From contig OZ020486.1 of assembly GCA_963971405.1 (NCBI GenBank), positions 16,205,419 through 16,269,418 of the forward strand: 64,000 nt of DNA, written 5' to 3'. Both the position numbers and the translations under genes were made by a program. This DNA is from Psococerastis gibbosa (taxonomy: Eukaryota > Arthropoda > Insecta > Psocodea > Psocidae). Positions 1-11,400 of the stretch are shown piece after piece (the first letter of the stretch is position 1; every line of letters starts with the position of its first letter). The notes under the pieces are model-generated. The model had not been told where the DNA came from, ran no database searches, and worked only from the letters and a program-made list of their open reading frames with translations.

Positions 1-45
1 TGACTTAATATGTTTAGTAAACTAATCGTGTGCCTTATAATTTAC

Positions 46-212
46 CTGCAAGTCGGATATTCTGAATGACCCAGGTACAACATGGTGGAGTAATAAACCG
101 CTTAGAAGCCGAGGGTTCTCTCTGAATTTGTCTTCAGCTTTGTCACTTCCTCCGAGCTGGTCTTGAAGGTTTGCAAATGCAGCGTCAGTTGGGATAAAAA
201 TGGTATACGGTC
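46..212 (-). CDS. FAS1-domain secreted protein, internal exon (partial gene)
   Basis: This exon encodes the middle of a fasciclin (FAS1) domain, an extracellular cell-adhesion or matrix fold. Two hallmark motifs are visible: the H1-like TIFIPTDAAF near the start and the H2-like LLLHHVVPG further on, with about 55 codons in all. The acceptor is a pyrimidine-rich tract ending in AG at 214-213. The donor is CAG|GTAAAT with GT at 45-44. The exon enters in phase 1, completing the Gly codon left open by the exon at 551-3509, and leaves in phase 0. The intron to the upstream exon spans 213-550 (338 bp) and shows nothing else. The last part of the FAS1 domain and the stop codon lie beyond the left edge of the window. 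The gene is not recognised by name. The FAS1 call is confident because both motifs and the spacing fit. Confidence 0.88.
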
Positions 213-550
213 CTGAAAACATAATAATACCAATACTTTTATAATTTAGAATTGATAATATGACACGGTAGAGATATTTTGTTTTATTCAATCTTCATCA
301 AATTGTATCTTGGGTTCTTTGTAAATATCTTTAAGTAAATGAGTCAGCTCATTTTACAATACAATATGGCCCATAGTTTACATAGCACAATTTCAATCAA
401 TTAAGAGTTTTTTTTTAACCTGAAATTATCGCCAAATTCGGTAAATTAAATAAGGCATCCAGAAAAAGGCACCATGTCGGAAATTACTTTATAAAATGCA
501 TAATTTTAAATATTATAATACATAATTTTAAATATTATTAAAATTCGTAC
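213..550 (-). other. Intron between Q-rich and FAS1 exons
   Basis: A 338-bp phase-1 GT-AG intron, AT-rich, with no repeat or hidden ORF seen. Confidence 0.8.
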
Positions 551-3509
551 CTGTCTCATTAAGAATACTGTCCAGTCCTGACTGGCTTAGAAATTTCGCC
601 ATTTCATGAAGCCCATTTTCCTGCAGGATGAGGTTTAGTGGTCGAGAAGGTTGGTGGTTGCTGGCTTGCGCCACGACATCATTATGAGATGAGCCTTCTC
701 CGTTGTAGCTGGACGACCTGTGATTAAATTCTTCTTCATCATCGTATTCAGCATATAGTTCAGTTGTCGAAGAAGTGGTCGAAACCTTCCTTCGTGACGG
801 ACGTTTGCTGCCCTTATACCTCTTCGGCACAGGTGTAGAGCTATCTATGTGGTTGTAGGTGGGCGTAGGCAGGAAACTTGGTCGGGACTTACTTTTCGGT
901 CTCCTAGTTGTGGTTGTAGTAAAGGTAGCAGCAGTGGGTACAAAAGTAGATTCAGCATAATCACTCTCAGTTGTTGTAACCACCGGCGATTCCGTGACGA
1001 AGGGATTGTAGACGGGCCTGTGTGTTGCGGCAGGTGAAGTAGTGTAGTACTGTGTGGTATAACTGTCGAAATTTCTCTCTGTGAATGGTGCGATAGTGAC
1101 AAATGATGTTTTATGGCTGCTGATTGTACTACTCTGACGAGGAATTTCGTTAGTTTGAATGCTATTGGAAGGTGGAAGTTTTATTGAACCATCATTTATC
1201 TTCTTTATCCACGAATCAACTGATTCTTTATCAGTCTTGTCGGTATTCACATTACCTTTAACTCCTTGTACTTTGACGCTACCATCAGGCTGCTCTTCTA
1301 AAATTACGAAAGTCACTTTTTTTGCTGACGTGAGGTCCTTCACTTTTTCTACCTGACCGTCGGGTCCTGTCTTAATCAGTTCGAAATCTGCTCCCGGCGG
1401 AATGATGCCTTTAGATAGTTCTTGGAAAAGAACTTGTGGAGGTTTGCTAGTGGTTGTTGTTGTTGGCTCAACTGCAGTTGAAGTTGGTGATATAGTTTTT
1501 TTATCTCCTTGGGCAAAATTAACGATTTGCAGCTGCTGCCCATTAGCTAAATATACTGTTGAGGCATTTCCTGGAGCGGTGCCTCCAGGTAAAGGAGCTA
1601 CGAGGTCCGAATTAGCAATCAATTTTCCTCCTTCGCCAATTTTAAACTGCTTGAACAGTTCATCTTTTTGTACAAGTTTGATGTCATATTGCTTTTTAAT
1701 ATGATCAGGAAGGTCTGGTAGTGGTGGCAGAACTGGCTGTGAACTAACATTTGAAATTGACTTTTCTTTCTTTTTCTGTCCCCCGTTGAGTTCGGTTAGG
1801 AAATCTTCATTTACTAGCTGAATTTTCACTTTGTCTTTAAGTCCTTCCGGTAATTCTGGAAGTTGGGGATCCTGGCCAGGCCCTTTTCCCAGAATTTCTA
1901 AATTATGGCCTTGAAGTAATTTTTGAATTTGTTCATTAATTATTTCCTCTTGTGACTTTTCTTTCCTTGCGGATTTACTTCTGTCATTCTTGAGAGTTGT
2001 TACTGGGGCAGGTGTTGTAGCCAAATTAATTGTTATTTCCTTGACTTCGGGCTTTGGTTTACGTACTTTAACGGGCGCAGGGGATGAAGGCGAAGCCGTC
2101 ACTGGAGCGGAATAGATTTCATTCTCAGATGGCTGGTTCTCAATTGATACACCTTCGCTATAATAGTTTTGTTCTTGTGACTTTTGAAGTAAGAAACCAG
2201 ACGTATCAGGTGATTTGGATGTCGTTTCTATTGGGGGAAGAGCCGTGGGTAATAAGGGCAGTAGCGGCCTTCGATGTTGCTGTTGAGATCCACGAGAGTG
2301 TACAATGTTCAAATTGTACTGTGTCGTGTCGTCGCTGATTGACGGAAACTGCGTTGGGAGAAATGCAGGCTTTCTGTTGGGGTTCAAACTAACAGGCGGC
2401 TGATTCGGTTTATCAGCTGGAGGAAAAGAGTGTTGAAAGTTTTGCGAATTAACGGGATTCAAAGGCAATGATGATTGGAAGTTAGGAGGAGGGATATTTT
2501 GAAAATTACTTTGTTCCGTTTCTGGTCTTTGAGGGAAGCTAAATCTTGGTGGATTATTTTGTGATTGAGCTTGAAACTGGTTGGTTAGATGTTGCGGTGT
2601 TTGAGGTTGTGATGACGGGGATTGAGGCTGGGACTGCAACAAATGGGGTTTATTCTGAAAATTTTGAATGTTTACTGTTGGGTTTCTCTGGTTCTGGTTG
2701 AAATATTGCTGTTGGTTGGGATCTGGTAAAGCTTGGCTGAAGGAAGGAGAAGGAAAATTAGGATTTCTTTGATCAGAAAACTGTTGATTCTTTTCTTGAC
2801 TTGGTTGTCTAGGCTGTTCAAAGAATTGGTTGTTTCTATTATCTACGAAACCTTGGTTTTGCGGGTGTCTTTCATTTAGGAATTGTGGATTTGAAGGTGG
2901 CTGGCTATTCCTTATGTTTTGTTCTTGAAACTGATTAGATCCTGAACTTTGGCTGTTTGATTGTTGCGAATTTCTAAGCTGCTGTTGACCAAATGTCTGC
3001 TGTGTCCTGAAGGAAGGATCTTGAAAGATAGCTTGAGTTTGCTGATTTTGGAATGGAGAATTGGATGGATTGTTCCTCAAACCTTGGAAGGAAGGTTGCA
3101 GAGGTCGTGACGTATGCTCTGGAAGCTGAGGATTTCTAGAATCTAAAAATGTGGGCCTTTGATCTTGAAACTGAGTATCTGTTGGGAATGTTGCGGGCTT
3201 TGAAATTGTAGCAGGAGGAAGAGGCTGTCTGAATGTTTGCTGTGGTGCGAATTGTACCGGTCGTGGTTGATCTGCTGGAGGAGGAAGAACATGTTGAGGA
3301 ATTTGCTGGTTAGAAAATGAATTCTGCTGTTGTGGGCCGCCGAACTCAGTTTGTTGGTTGAACAGAAGTTGCTGATTAGGGTTGTTGGGTAATTGTGGTG
3401 GCGAGAATCGATGCTGTTGGAATCTCTGAGAAAAGTCGCCCAAGACGTGTGTTTGCTGCAGTGGTGTTAGATCTTGAGGTGGCAGGACCGCAGGTGTATG
3501 GATAGGAAA
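551..3509 (-). CDS. FAS1-domain secreted protein, large Q/N/P-rich exon
   Basis: A single 2959-nt exon encodes 986 codons of the same protein. The first 400 residues or so are rich in Gln, Asn, Pro and Phe, with many QQ, NPQF and FQ-type motifs. The middle carries three loosely similar segments (around GHNLEILGKGPG, LPDHIKKQYDIKLVQKDEL and PPGADFELIKTGPDGQ). Ser/Thr-rich and basic stretches follow (KRYKGSKRPSRRK). The final 30 residues (NLILQENGLHEMAKFL onwards) begin the FAS1 domain that continues in the next exon. The acceptor is TTTGGTTTCAG at 3511-3510 and the donor is ACAG|GTACGA with GT at 550-549. The reading frame is open back to the acceptor, so translation does not start here. The low-complexity, Q/N-rich composition suggests an extracellular matrix, cuticle or silk-like protein; this is inference from composition. 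Confidence 0.85.
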
Positions 3510-3510
3510 C

Positions 3511-4680
3511 TGAAACCAAAAGAAAAAACTGTTGGCCTATTTTAATTATTAAATGTTCCCCTAAAATCCTGAGTTCCCAGTATTTAAAGATGTAGCCTAC
3601 AGTACATACAATGTAAGCCTGTATTTAAACATTCATTATTTAACTATACCTACTGAGCAGCCTGTTTACATTTTTAATACCAGGGGATTAAATAAATACC
3701 GGTATTATAATCGCCTGACGCTGTTACTGATGCCCCACTGCCGGTAGTCCCAAAACTATAAAAAAAAATCAATTTACTCATTCCTTCTATCGTATGACCT
3801 GTATCTTCATTTCTTTTCAATCTTAAAGAGCAGTGGGATTTTTAAACTTCTTATGCGACGAGTGCGCTAGTTTCGGAATGGGATGCACTTAGAAAACGTA
3901 TTGTATATCATTTATTAAAGTAGCATAACTACTTGGAAAATAAAAAATTGCCTAGGCTTTGCGAATTATATGCGACTTTATTATGCTGGGAAGGCTCCGG
4001 ATTGAAAAAGAAGGCTTAACTACGTTTTTCATTAGAATTGCTATAATACAAATGATTTGTTGGTACGGTAATTAAAGTATTGTAGCCTAATTCGTACCTT
4101 ACTATTCTTTGGTGGTGAAATTTAGTGTCAATGTTTCTAATTATAATATAATAATATATAAAATACGGTACATGTTTTATGCATATTTCATCATGTACCA
4201 GCACTTGATGCATAACATATTACGATAATCCCATTATGCGATTTTCATTAGTTTGTTGGTAGTGGGTGTGGTTCTAGTTCGGGTCAGACATACGGGGTTC
4301 AAGGGTCCCTTGTGGCCTTGGTTAGTACCACTCCTCAAGGTCATCTTCCGGACTTGAGCACCGACAAGGAATTAATAATATTGTTCATAGCCATCTACAC
4401 TATTGTAGATTTCATTCGACATTACCTGACCATATACTAATTATAGATATACGAGGAATGTGGGTTGTTCTTTACGATACTGATTATTTCCATGCAATAC
4501 TGAGAATGTTGAAAATGGGAATTGAGTACCATCAACGGGTGTGGGAAATTAAAAGCATGTGAAAGCAATAGTTTTTGGCTTTTTTCGCGGCAATGAAAAT
4601 TGCTTCAGTTATACTACAGGATGGTTGTTCGAAACCAGGATGAAACAGAACCTAGATGTTTGGATAAGGAGTAAATAATC
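3511..4680. other. Intronic sequence, no gene seen
   Basis: AT-rich non-coding sequence just upstream of the Q-rich exon. The only structured piece is a single arm of a MITE-like repeat near 3662-3725. Short ORFs here have no protein-like composition. Confidence 0.6.
3662..3725. repeat. Single arm of the 'TGGGGTTAAAAATGTAAAC' MITE family
   Basis: GTTTACATTTTTAATACCAG, then a run to CCGGTATTATAATCGCC. It matches the arms of the foldback elements at 41118-41388 and resembles the TIR of 32106-32488. The second arm is missing. Confidence 0.5.
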
Positions 4681-4689
4681 TTGGGATAC

Positions 4690-5432
4690 GGCTGTTACAC
4701 CATTAAAATCCCTTTCGGCTCTGGCCGATCCGGTGTAGGGAGATTCCGCAGACCCTGCTTTTCCTCTACGCTACCTACAAGGGCGGATTTTGCCTCCAAT
4801 ATGCCTCCATTGTTATCTAGTGTAAGTTCATTTTATTTGGGGGGGGGGGTGGTCCGGACCCTTAAATTCGCCCTTGGCTAGGCCTACCTACGCTCTGTAT
4901 GTAATAAAAAATAAAAAAACACTTCATTATTTTCCCGACCACAACATCAACACACAAAACACTCTTGTGTTCCAAAAAATTACGACTATGAACTTTTACT
5001 TGTTAAATTATTTTTACTTTGACTGGCGTTATCTTAATTATCGTTAAAAGTGTTGATAACCATTATCGTAGATAATAATACGGGCTTTCAGTCAAATTTT
5101 AATTCATTCCTCTGTGGCCAATATTAACTGAGATATGAATTATATATGGTTTCAATCGGCCGCCATCTTGTAACTAAATAGTGGATCTATCTGGTTAACG
5201 AACATCAAGACATTTGTATGATCAATTTTTGTGCCAAGTTTCATCAAAATCAGATAATATTTACGGAAGTTAGAGTGTTTCCTAAAAATCGATATACATA
5301 CATACAGTATATGTAACATTTTGAACGGAGGGTGGTTTTAGGCTCAGGGGGTCATGAAATGATAAGTTGTGAAAATTTTTCCGAAAGTCGAACATTGGTC
5401 GCCATCTCAATAGGTAGATGAATCTCCCTAAA
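4690..5432. repeat. Dispersed repeat, copy 1 (second copy at 36676-37205)
   Basis: Long stretches match 36676-37205, including the ATCCCTTTCGGC block near 4709, the TTTCAATCGGCCGCCATCTT block near 5150 and the GGTTTTAGGCTCAGGGGGTC block near 5335. This copy carries an extra insertion (about 4760-4980) with a short hAT-like element. No ORF or terminal repeats were identified, so the class is unknown. Confidence 0.65.
4778..4876. mobile_element. Short hAT-like MITE candidate
   Basis: The ends CAAGGGCGGATTT and AAATTCGCCCTTG form a 13-bp inverted pair with one mismatch, like the better-preserved hAT MITEs elsewhere in the window. It contains an 11-G run at 4839-4849. The flanking 8-mers (GCTACCTA and GCTAGGCC) agree in only four positions, so the target duplication is not clear. 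It falls where the copy at 36676 has no extra DNA. Confidence 0.4.
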
Positions 5433-5584
5433 ATGACAACCAGTCAACAACATTTTCCCCTACCTAGTGGGTTTTGTTAACTCTAAAAAGACTTACAATA
5501 CATGTAAATTAAGAATATTTTTTATTTAAACTTAGTGAGTTTGTGAGGTATAACCTCCCCCCCCCCCTAAAGAAGTTATCCAAA

Positions 5585-5771
5585 ATATGAAAAATAAACT
5601 GGACAGTATTTTTGTGAACCTACATGCCGAATTTCATCAAATTCTATCGAGTAGATTGGCCCAAAATTAGGTTACAGGCAGACAGAAATATCATAAAAAC
5701 CACTTTTTTGGGTCCTGGTACCTCAACACGTGTAAATCCACTGAAATCTGAAACCACCCCAAAGCTATCCT
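5585..5771 (-). repeat. CTGT/CAGA repeat family, copy split by the BEL insertion (one part)
   Basis: This matches the copies at 45391-46200 and 58062-58904 (CCTACATGCCGAATTTCATCA, GTGTAAATCC and CAAAGCT blocks). It stops at ATCCT, directly before the BEL 5' LTR. The missing terminal piece, CGTATAAATT...AAAGCA, resumes at 12303-12328 after the 3' LTR. Confidence 0.8.
5767..5771. repeat. Target-site duplication of BEL element (left)
   Basis: ATCCT directly before the 5' LTR. The same 5 bases lie directly after the 3' LTR at 12298-12302. Confidence 0.85.
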
Positions 5772-6052
5772 TAGTCAAGTTAAAACATGTCAAAAGGAAT
5801 AACTGCACATACAAATCAGTATCAATCGATAACTCGTCAGTAATCACAAGTACCGTAACTGTTGTCATTTTATACAATTTTACTATTTCTATATTATAGT
5901 GAGTCGTGCCGTGCCCCCCCCCCCCCCTCTTAGTCTACCAGAACTTCAATTCACTACGCACACGGGCGCCCGTCTCTTCAAGAAGGCACCAAAGTAGTAA
6001 GTTTTGGGAACAGCAACACCCCCTCAGCTAGGCACACCAAGCACACCCACTA
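5772..6052 (+). repeat. BEL element 5' LTR
   Basis: A direct repeat of 12014-12297. It starts TAGTCAAG, ends CCCACTA and contains a 14-C run at 5914-5927 (11 C in the 3' copy). An AT-rich stretch near 5872-5900 (TTTATAC, TATTATAG) is the likely promoter region. Confidence 0.88.
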
Positions 6053-6414
6053 TAATTGGTCCTTCCAAGCCTCTACCTGTTTATACCTAATTTGGATTTC
6101 CACTAAAATAGTGTGCAGTTTTTTTTTTTTTCTCCCTGTTTCTCATTGTCTCTCTATACTGTATGTATACATACATAGGCCTATACTGATTTCTGTGACT
6201 GCATCTACTAAATACCGTATAGGCTACCGTACTTATTTATTTCAGATATCTAGAAGAAGGTATTCTACAATCATCTGTTGTGAAAAAACCGTTACAATTT
6301 ATTTGATTAACTTAATAAATTTTCCTTGTTAATGCTAGTTCCGTCCTGATCAACTTGGTTCAAACCGCCAACTCTCTATAATCTCTCTACTGTTTAATTA
6401 TATTTACTGTAATC
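6053..6414 (+). other. BEL 5' leader
   Basis: A non-coding leader between the 5' LTR and the gag ATG. A candidate primer-binding site begins TGGTCCTTCCAAGCC at 6057, four bases after the LTR. I could not match it to a named tRNA. A T-rich run lies near 6118-6132. Confidence 0.55.
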
Positions 6415-8493
6415 ATGGCAGACCAACAGCTTTTAGATAGTTTAGAAGTGAAAAAAGACAAATTAAAGAATCTTTTTTCTCGTTTAAATCTAATTTTAGA
6501 CACATGCAAAGGTTACGGCAAATCCAAGCTCACACTGCTTAGCTCTAAGAAACACTTCGCTTTGAATATACGGAGTGAAGTCACGGTATTAGAAGACGAA
6601 ATGAGAGATCTTATTATTATGCTTCCAGGTAAAGAGAAAAATGATAATTTTGCTTATGTATCAAAATGTTCTTCACAATTTGACCAACTTTTAGAAGCAA
6701 TTGATGTTCTTCACTCGGAAGCACTTGACTTTTCCCAAAGCCAAACTGCTCAGCAGACTCAACCTAAAAGCAATGTTCCTCAACATTCAGTACAACTTCC
6801 TAGTATTACAATCAAACCGTTTACTAATGAGTTATTAGATTTTCCACGATTTATTCGTTTATTTGAAGCTATTTATGATAAGCATCCGTTACTTTCAGGT
6901 ACGGAAAAGTTTTTTTACCTTCAGTCATTGCTGCAGGGAGAGTCTCTCGCACTAATTAATACATTTTCAATTTCAGCCCAAGGCTATACCGATGCATTAA
7001 AAGCACTTAAGGATCGTTTTCAGTGTCCGAGAGCCTTAGCTGCTAAAATAACTAAAGAAATTTTAAATTTCAGTCCATCAAAAAGGCCTACTTCTGAGTC
7101 TTTAAAAAATTTTCTCCAAATTTTTAATGACCACGTTACAACTTTGAAATCGATTCCAGGAATTACCGATCTTGGTGATTTTTTACTGCTCACTATTGCT
7201 TCTAGGGGACTCGACCCGTTGACGAGAAAATTATTTGAGTCAAAAATGTCAGAAAAATCGAGTCAAAAAATGCCTACCTACTCTGAATTAATCGATTTTG
7301 TGAATAAACAATTGTCCACTTCTGAATTACTTTCAGCTGATTCTTCCCCGCCTAGTTTTGACAATGTTAAACATAGTCAAAATAATTATTTTAATAAAAA
7401 ATATGAAAAGTTTAATTCTGCGCAGCCAAGTCTGCACGTGCAAAGCCCGAGTGATTCTGGTAACTCAGAGGCGCGGATTCAACGTGCAAATGCCTGCAAC
7501 GTTTCATTACCTGCTCGTTCTAATGCAAATACTAATGCCACTTCTGATAATAATAATTCAAATTATTGTTTATTTTGTAGTGAGTCTACCAACCATAGGA
7601 TTGGTCGTTGTAATCATTTTTTGAAGTTAGATTTAAAACAACGAAAAGACTGGGTTACAAAAAATAACCGATGTGGAATCTGCTTATCTGATAAACATAC
7701 TGCTAACTGTCCAAGCACTAAGTCTTGTTATCACTGCACTTCTAAATTTCGTAATTCTCTGCTTTGTGGTTCAAAACCAATTTCTGCTTCTGCCACAAAA
7801 AATTCTGCTCAAGGGTCTAGTCAAAACCGGGCTCTTGCCTGCACAGTTTCTGAAAAGAATACCTCGCTTCAAGTGGTATTCGGCTCTTTTCAGGCTGTAG
7901 TTTCTGGTCCGAATGGCAAAAGCCAACTGTTACGCTGCATAACAGACACAGGCTCTGTTAGAAATCTGATTACAATGAATGCTGTACGCGCGCTAGGTAT
8001 CCCATTGTCTCCTGAAAAAACTGAACTTTCGGGGGTAGGCGACCAAAAGGTGATGTCGCTAGGATCTGCTAGCCTAACGCTAAAATCCCGCTATAATCCC
8101 GAATTTACAATGAAAATAGACGCATGTGTAATGAATAAAATTACTAATGATCTTTTTCCAATCAAATTAAAGTCTAAATTAGAAAACATTCTGTCAAAGT
8201 TTAATCTAGCTGATACTGATTTATTCACAGCTGTTAAACCCGCTCCTGTAGATATCCTACTATCGGTCCAAGAAACCATGGGTCTGCTTGCTTGCAGCGA
8301 GAAGCCGGAACCTGTCATTGATTTTAATTACTGTTCGCAATATATGGAAAATAAACAACCATATATTGTGTCTGGTCCCATGGGAGCTATTATTTTCGGA
8401 AAATTAGAATCATTAAATAATTGTAACAACTGCTTACTTTGTTCTGATTGTAAAAACGCCGCCTCTGATATAAAAGAATTTTTCCATAATTAG
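6415..8493 (+). CDS. gag-pro: BEL/Pao gag-protease polyprotein part
   Basis: A 692-codon ORF from an ATG in good context (ATCATGG). Residues of roughly 127-280 form the DUF1759-like gag region typical of BEL/Pao (LPSITIKPFTNELLDFPRF, then the FFYLQSLLQGE block). Residues 384-450 carry cysteine/histidine knuckles (CLFCSESTNHRIGRC, then CGIC and CYHC). Near residue 511 lies the aspartyl-protease signature ITDTGS with a following region of the DUF1758 type. Gag packages element RNA, and the protease matures the polyprotein in cytoplasmic particles. The ORF ends at TAG 8491-8493, and the same frame continues open on the other side. BEL elements usually have one uninterrupted gag-pol frame, so this stop is either a readthrough signal or a single inactivating change. 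Confidence 0.88.
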   Translation: MADQQLLDSLEVKKDKLKNLFSRLNLILDTCKGYGKSKLTLLSSKKHFALNIRSEVTVLEDEMRDLIIMLPGKEKNDNFAYVSKCSSQFDQLLEAIDVLHSEALDFSQSQTAQQTQPKSNVPQHSVQLPSITIKPFTNELLDFPRFIRLFEAIYDKHPLLSGTEKFFYLQSLLQGESLALINTFSISAQGYTDALKALKDRFQCPRALAAKITKEILNFSPSKRPTSESLKNFLQIFNDHVTTLKSIPGITDLGDFLLLTIASRGLDPLTRKLFESKMSEKSSQKMPTYSELIDFVNKQLSTSELLSADSSPPSFDNVKHSQNNYFNKKYEKFNSAQPSLHVQSPSDSGNSEARIQRANACNVSLPARSNANTNATSDNNNSNYCLFCSESTNHRIGRCNHFLKLDLKQRKDWVTKNNRCGICLSDKHTANCPSTKSCYHCTSKFRNSLLCGSKPISASATKNSAQGSSQNRALACTVSEKNTSLQVVFGSFQAVVSGPNGKSQLLRCITDTGSVRNLITMNAVRALGIPLSPEKTELSGVGDQKVMSLGSASLTLKSRYNPEFTMKIDACVMNKITNDLFPIKLKSKLENILSKFNLADTDLFTAVKPAPVDILLSVQETMGLLACSEKPEPVIDFNYCSQYMENKQPYIVSGPMGAIIFGKLESLNNCNNCLLCSDCKNAASDIKEFFHN

Positions 8494-11400
8494 TTAATTC
8501 CGGAAGAAAATTTTAACACTTGTGTTTTGGATGAAAATGAAAAATATGCAGAAACTCAATTTCAGGAAACCCACTCCAGAAAGGTAAATGGACAATTTGT
8601 GGTGAAATTGCCATTTAAACCGGACTTTCCTAAACTGGGTAACAACCGCACGAAAGCCATCGCCTGTTATTATAGTCTAGAAAAAAGGCTTTCGAATCGA
8701 TCTGACTATTCTTTGTATCAAACTGTTCTGCAAGATTTTTTTAACAAAAAAGAAATCATCCCGTCTACACTTCAGAATAATTATATTCTCAATCAGCACA
8801 TTGTTATAAAACAATCAAACCAAAAAGCGAAAATTGTATTTAATCCAGCTGTCAAGTCACCTGTCTATTCTTTAAATGATACTTTGATTTGTGGTCCGAA
8901 ACTACAAAGAGATCTCAGTCACGTGATTATTTCAGCTAGAGGCGAGCCTATCGCTTTAGCCTGCGATATTGACAACTTTTATAGATCAATTGCTATTCAC
9001 CCTGATGACGCCGAAAAATTGCATATATTTGCTCGATTAGATAGCGATGGTAATGTCAGTCAACACGGTGAAATAACCGAATGTCAAATAATGCACCTAT
9101 GTTATGGTTTATCCCCCGCACCATTCTTGGCACTAAGATGCATTCTACAATTATGTAAAGAAAATGAATTAAATTTTCCAGCAGCTACTCGTATTTTAGC
9201 AAAGTTTCGTTACATTGACGATATTTTCTTCTCTGCTTCTGATATTCAAACATGTAAACAAATGAAAAAAGATTTATGCTCCATTCTAAGCCAAGGTCAA
9301 TTTACTTTAAGTAAGTTTGTATCTTCTCATTCCAAAGAACTCAACTTAGGATCCGCACCTGTTTCAGTTCGTTTCAGCGATAGTAATATTACCCCAATTC
9401 TTGGTTGTCTTTGGGATCCGGAAAATGATGTTTTTAAATTTGAATTCACCGAGTTCAAAGGTCCAGTTACAAAACGTACATGCACCAGTTTTCTAGCAAA
9501 ATGTTACGATTCTGAAGGAATGATCGCACCTGTTTTGTTTTATCATAAGCGATTTGTCCAACTTTGCTGGCATAATCACGCTAATTTAGGATGGGATAAG
9601 GAATTACCCCCTGACGCAGCAAAAGAATGGATTGATTTCACCAATCAAATGCCAGTTTTAACTGAAATTTCTATACCACGATATTGTACTATACCTAACT
9701 GTAAACAATACCTATGTGTATTTAGCGATGCTTCTAGCTCTGGAATAGCTAGCGCAGCCTATGTTGTTACTGCTACTCCAGGTAATCAGCCCAATTTATC
9801 TAGGTTGATTTATTCAAAAACTAAACTTGCCCCCCTGCGAACTGTTAGAACAATTCCACAATTGGAACTTTCAGGTATCGAACTAAGCGCTAAAATAATA
9901 AAATGGTTATTAGATGGTGACTTACCATTTAAATTCGAAGCAATTTATGGCTTTGCCGACTCTATGATTGCACTAGCCTACTTAAAAATACCTTTGTGTA
10001 AACTCAAAGTTTACGTAGCCAATAGAGTTTCTTCTATTCACAACTTAACCTCGAAATCTAAAGTTGAATGGCTCTATTGCAGCACTACCGACAACCCAAG
10101 TGATCTACCGAGCCGAGGTATAACACCAAATAAATTGATAAATAACGAATTTTGGTTCACAGGTGCAGAATTTCTAAAGTATGATTTCCCGCCTTCTGAT
10201 AATCTGCCTCCAGTTCCTGATCAAGAAAATCTACCTGACGTCATAGAACCCATTCTACTCGTACCTGCTTTTGAACCTGAACCTAATTTAATTGTAAAAT
10301 TATCTCAGGATTTTTCTAATTTTTGCCACTTGCAACGCATTGTTGGCTATGTTCTAAGATTCGTAAATAACTGTCGCCATAAAAAATTTAAACGCAAAAT
10401 AGGTTTTGTATTAACATTACCGGAGCTTTATTCAGCCACCCTTTTCATAGTAAAACATGTCCAAAATTACTATTTCTACAAGGTAACCAATCTGATTAAA
10501 AACCGAAAAAATTCTTGTCCAAAACATTTACTCTCTCTTTCCCCGTTCATTGACCCGTCTGGGCTTCTTAGAGTCGGAGGGAGACTTCAAAATGCAAAAA
10601 TTAATTATGAAGCAAAACATCCTCTTATTTTACCAAAGGATTGTAACCTGTCAAAAATACTGTGCAGGTATTATCACTCACTATCAGCTCATGGTGGTTC
10701 TAACTTAAGTATAAGCCTACTACGACAAAAATTTTGGATTGTATCTGGAAAAGCTCTCATGAAATCTATTATTCATGCTTGTATTGTCTGTGCAAAATGG
10801 CACCCTGTTCGTCATTCACCTACTCAAGGTCAGTTGCCACCGTGGAGGGTTGAACAAACATTCTGCTTCCGTGGAGTCGTTGGCATAGATTGTTTCGGTC
10901 CATATTTATACAAATTTTCAGGTCGACGAAATTCCGGCACTTCAAAGATGTACGGGATAATTTTCGTATGTGAAGGGTCACGTGCTTGTCACATCGAACC
11001 CCTCTCATCCCTCTCGACCAGAGATTTTCTCGCAGCTGTAGACCGCTTCACCGCACGCAGAGGACTACCTCAAAAAATAAGGTCTGATTGTGCTAAAAGC
11101 TTTTCCGCCGGTTTCAGAAAAATGTCGGAAGTTTCAAAGTGGCTGAATGAAAATTCTGACTCCATTATTTCCAATTTGGCGTCAAGGTCAATTGAATTTA
11201 GCCAAATTCCGGCTTACAGCCCATGGTTTAGTTCATGGGAACAAATCATAGCTTGTTGCAAAAGATTGCTCAAAGTATTACTTATATCACCCATGTACTA
11301 TGAAGAATACGCCACCATCTTCACTAGGGTGGAATCTCTTGTTAACTCGCGCCCCTATTTAGAACCTTCCCAGGACGCCAAAGACTCCGTCGATTTGTTG

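Noticed and set aside
6053-6332. 73-codon ORF in the BEL leader
   Set aside because: It overlaps the untranslated leader and shows no similarity to gag.
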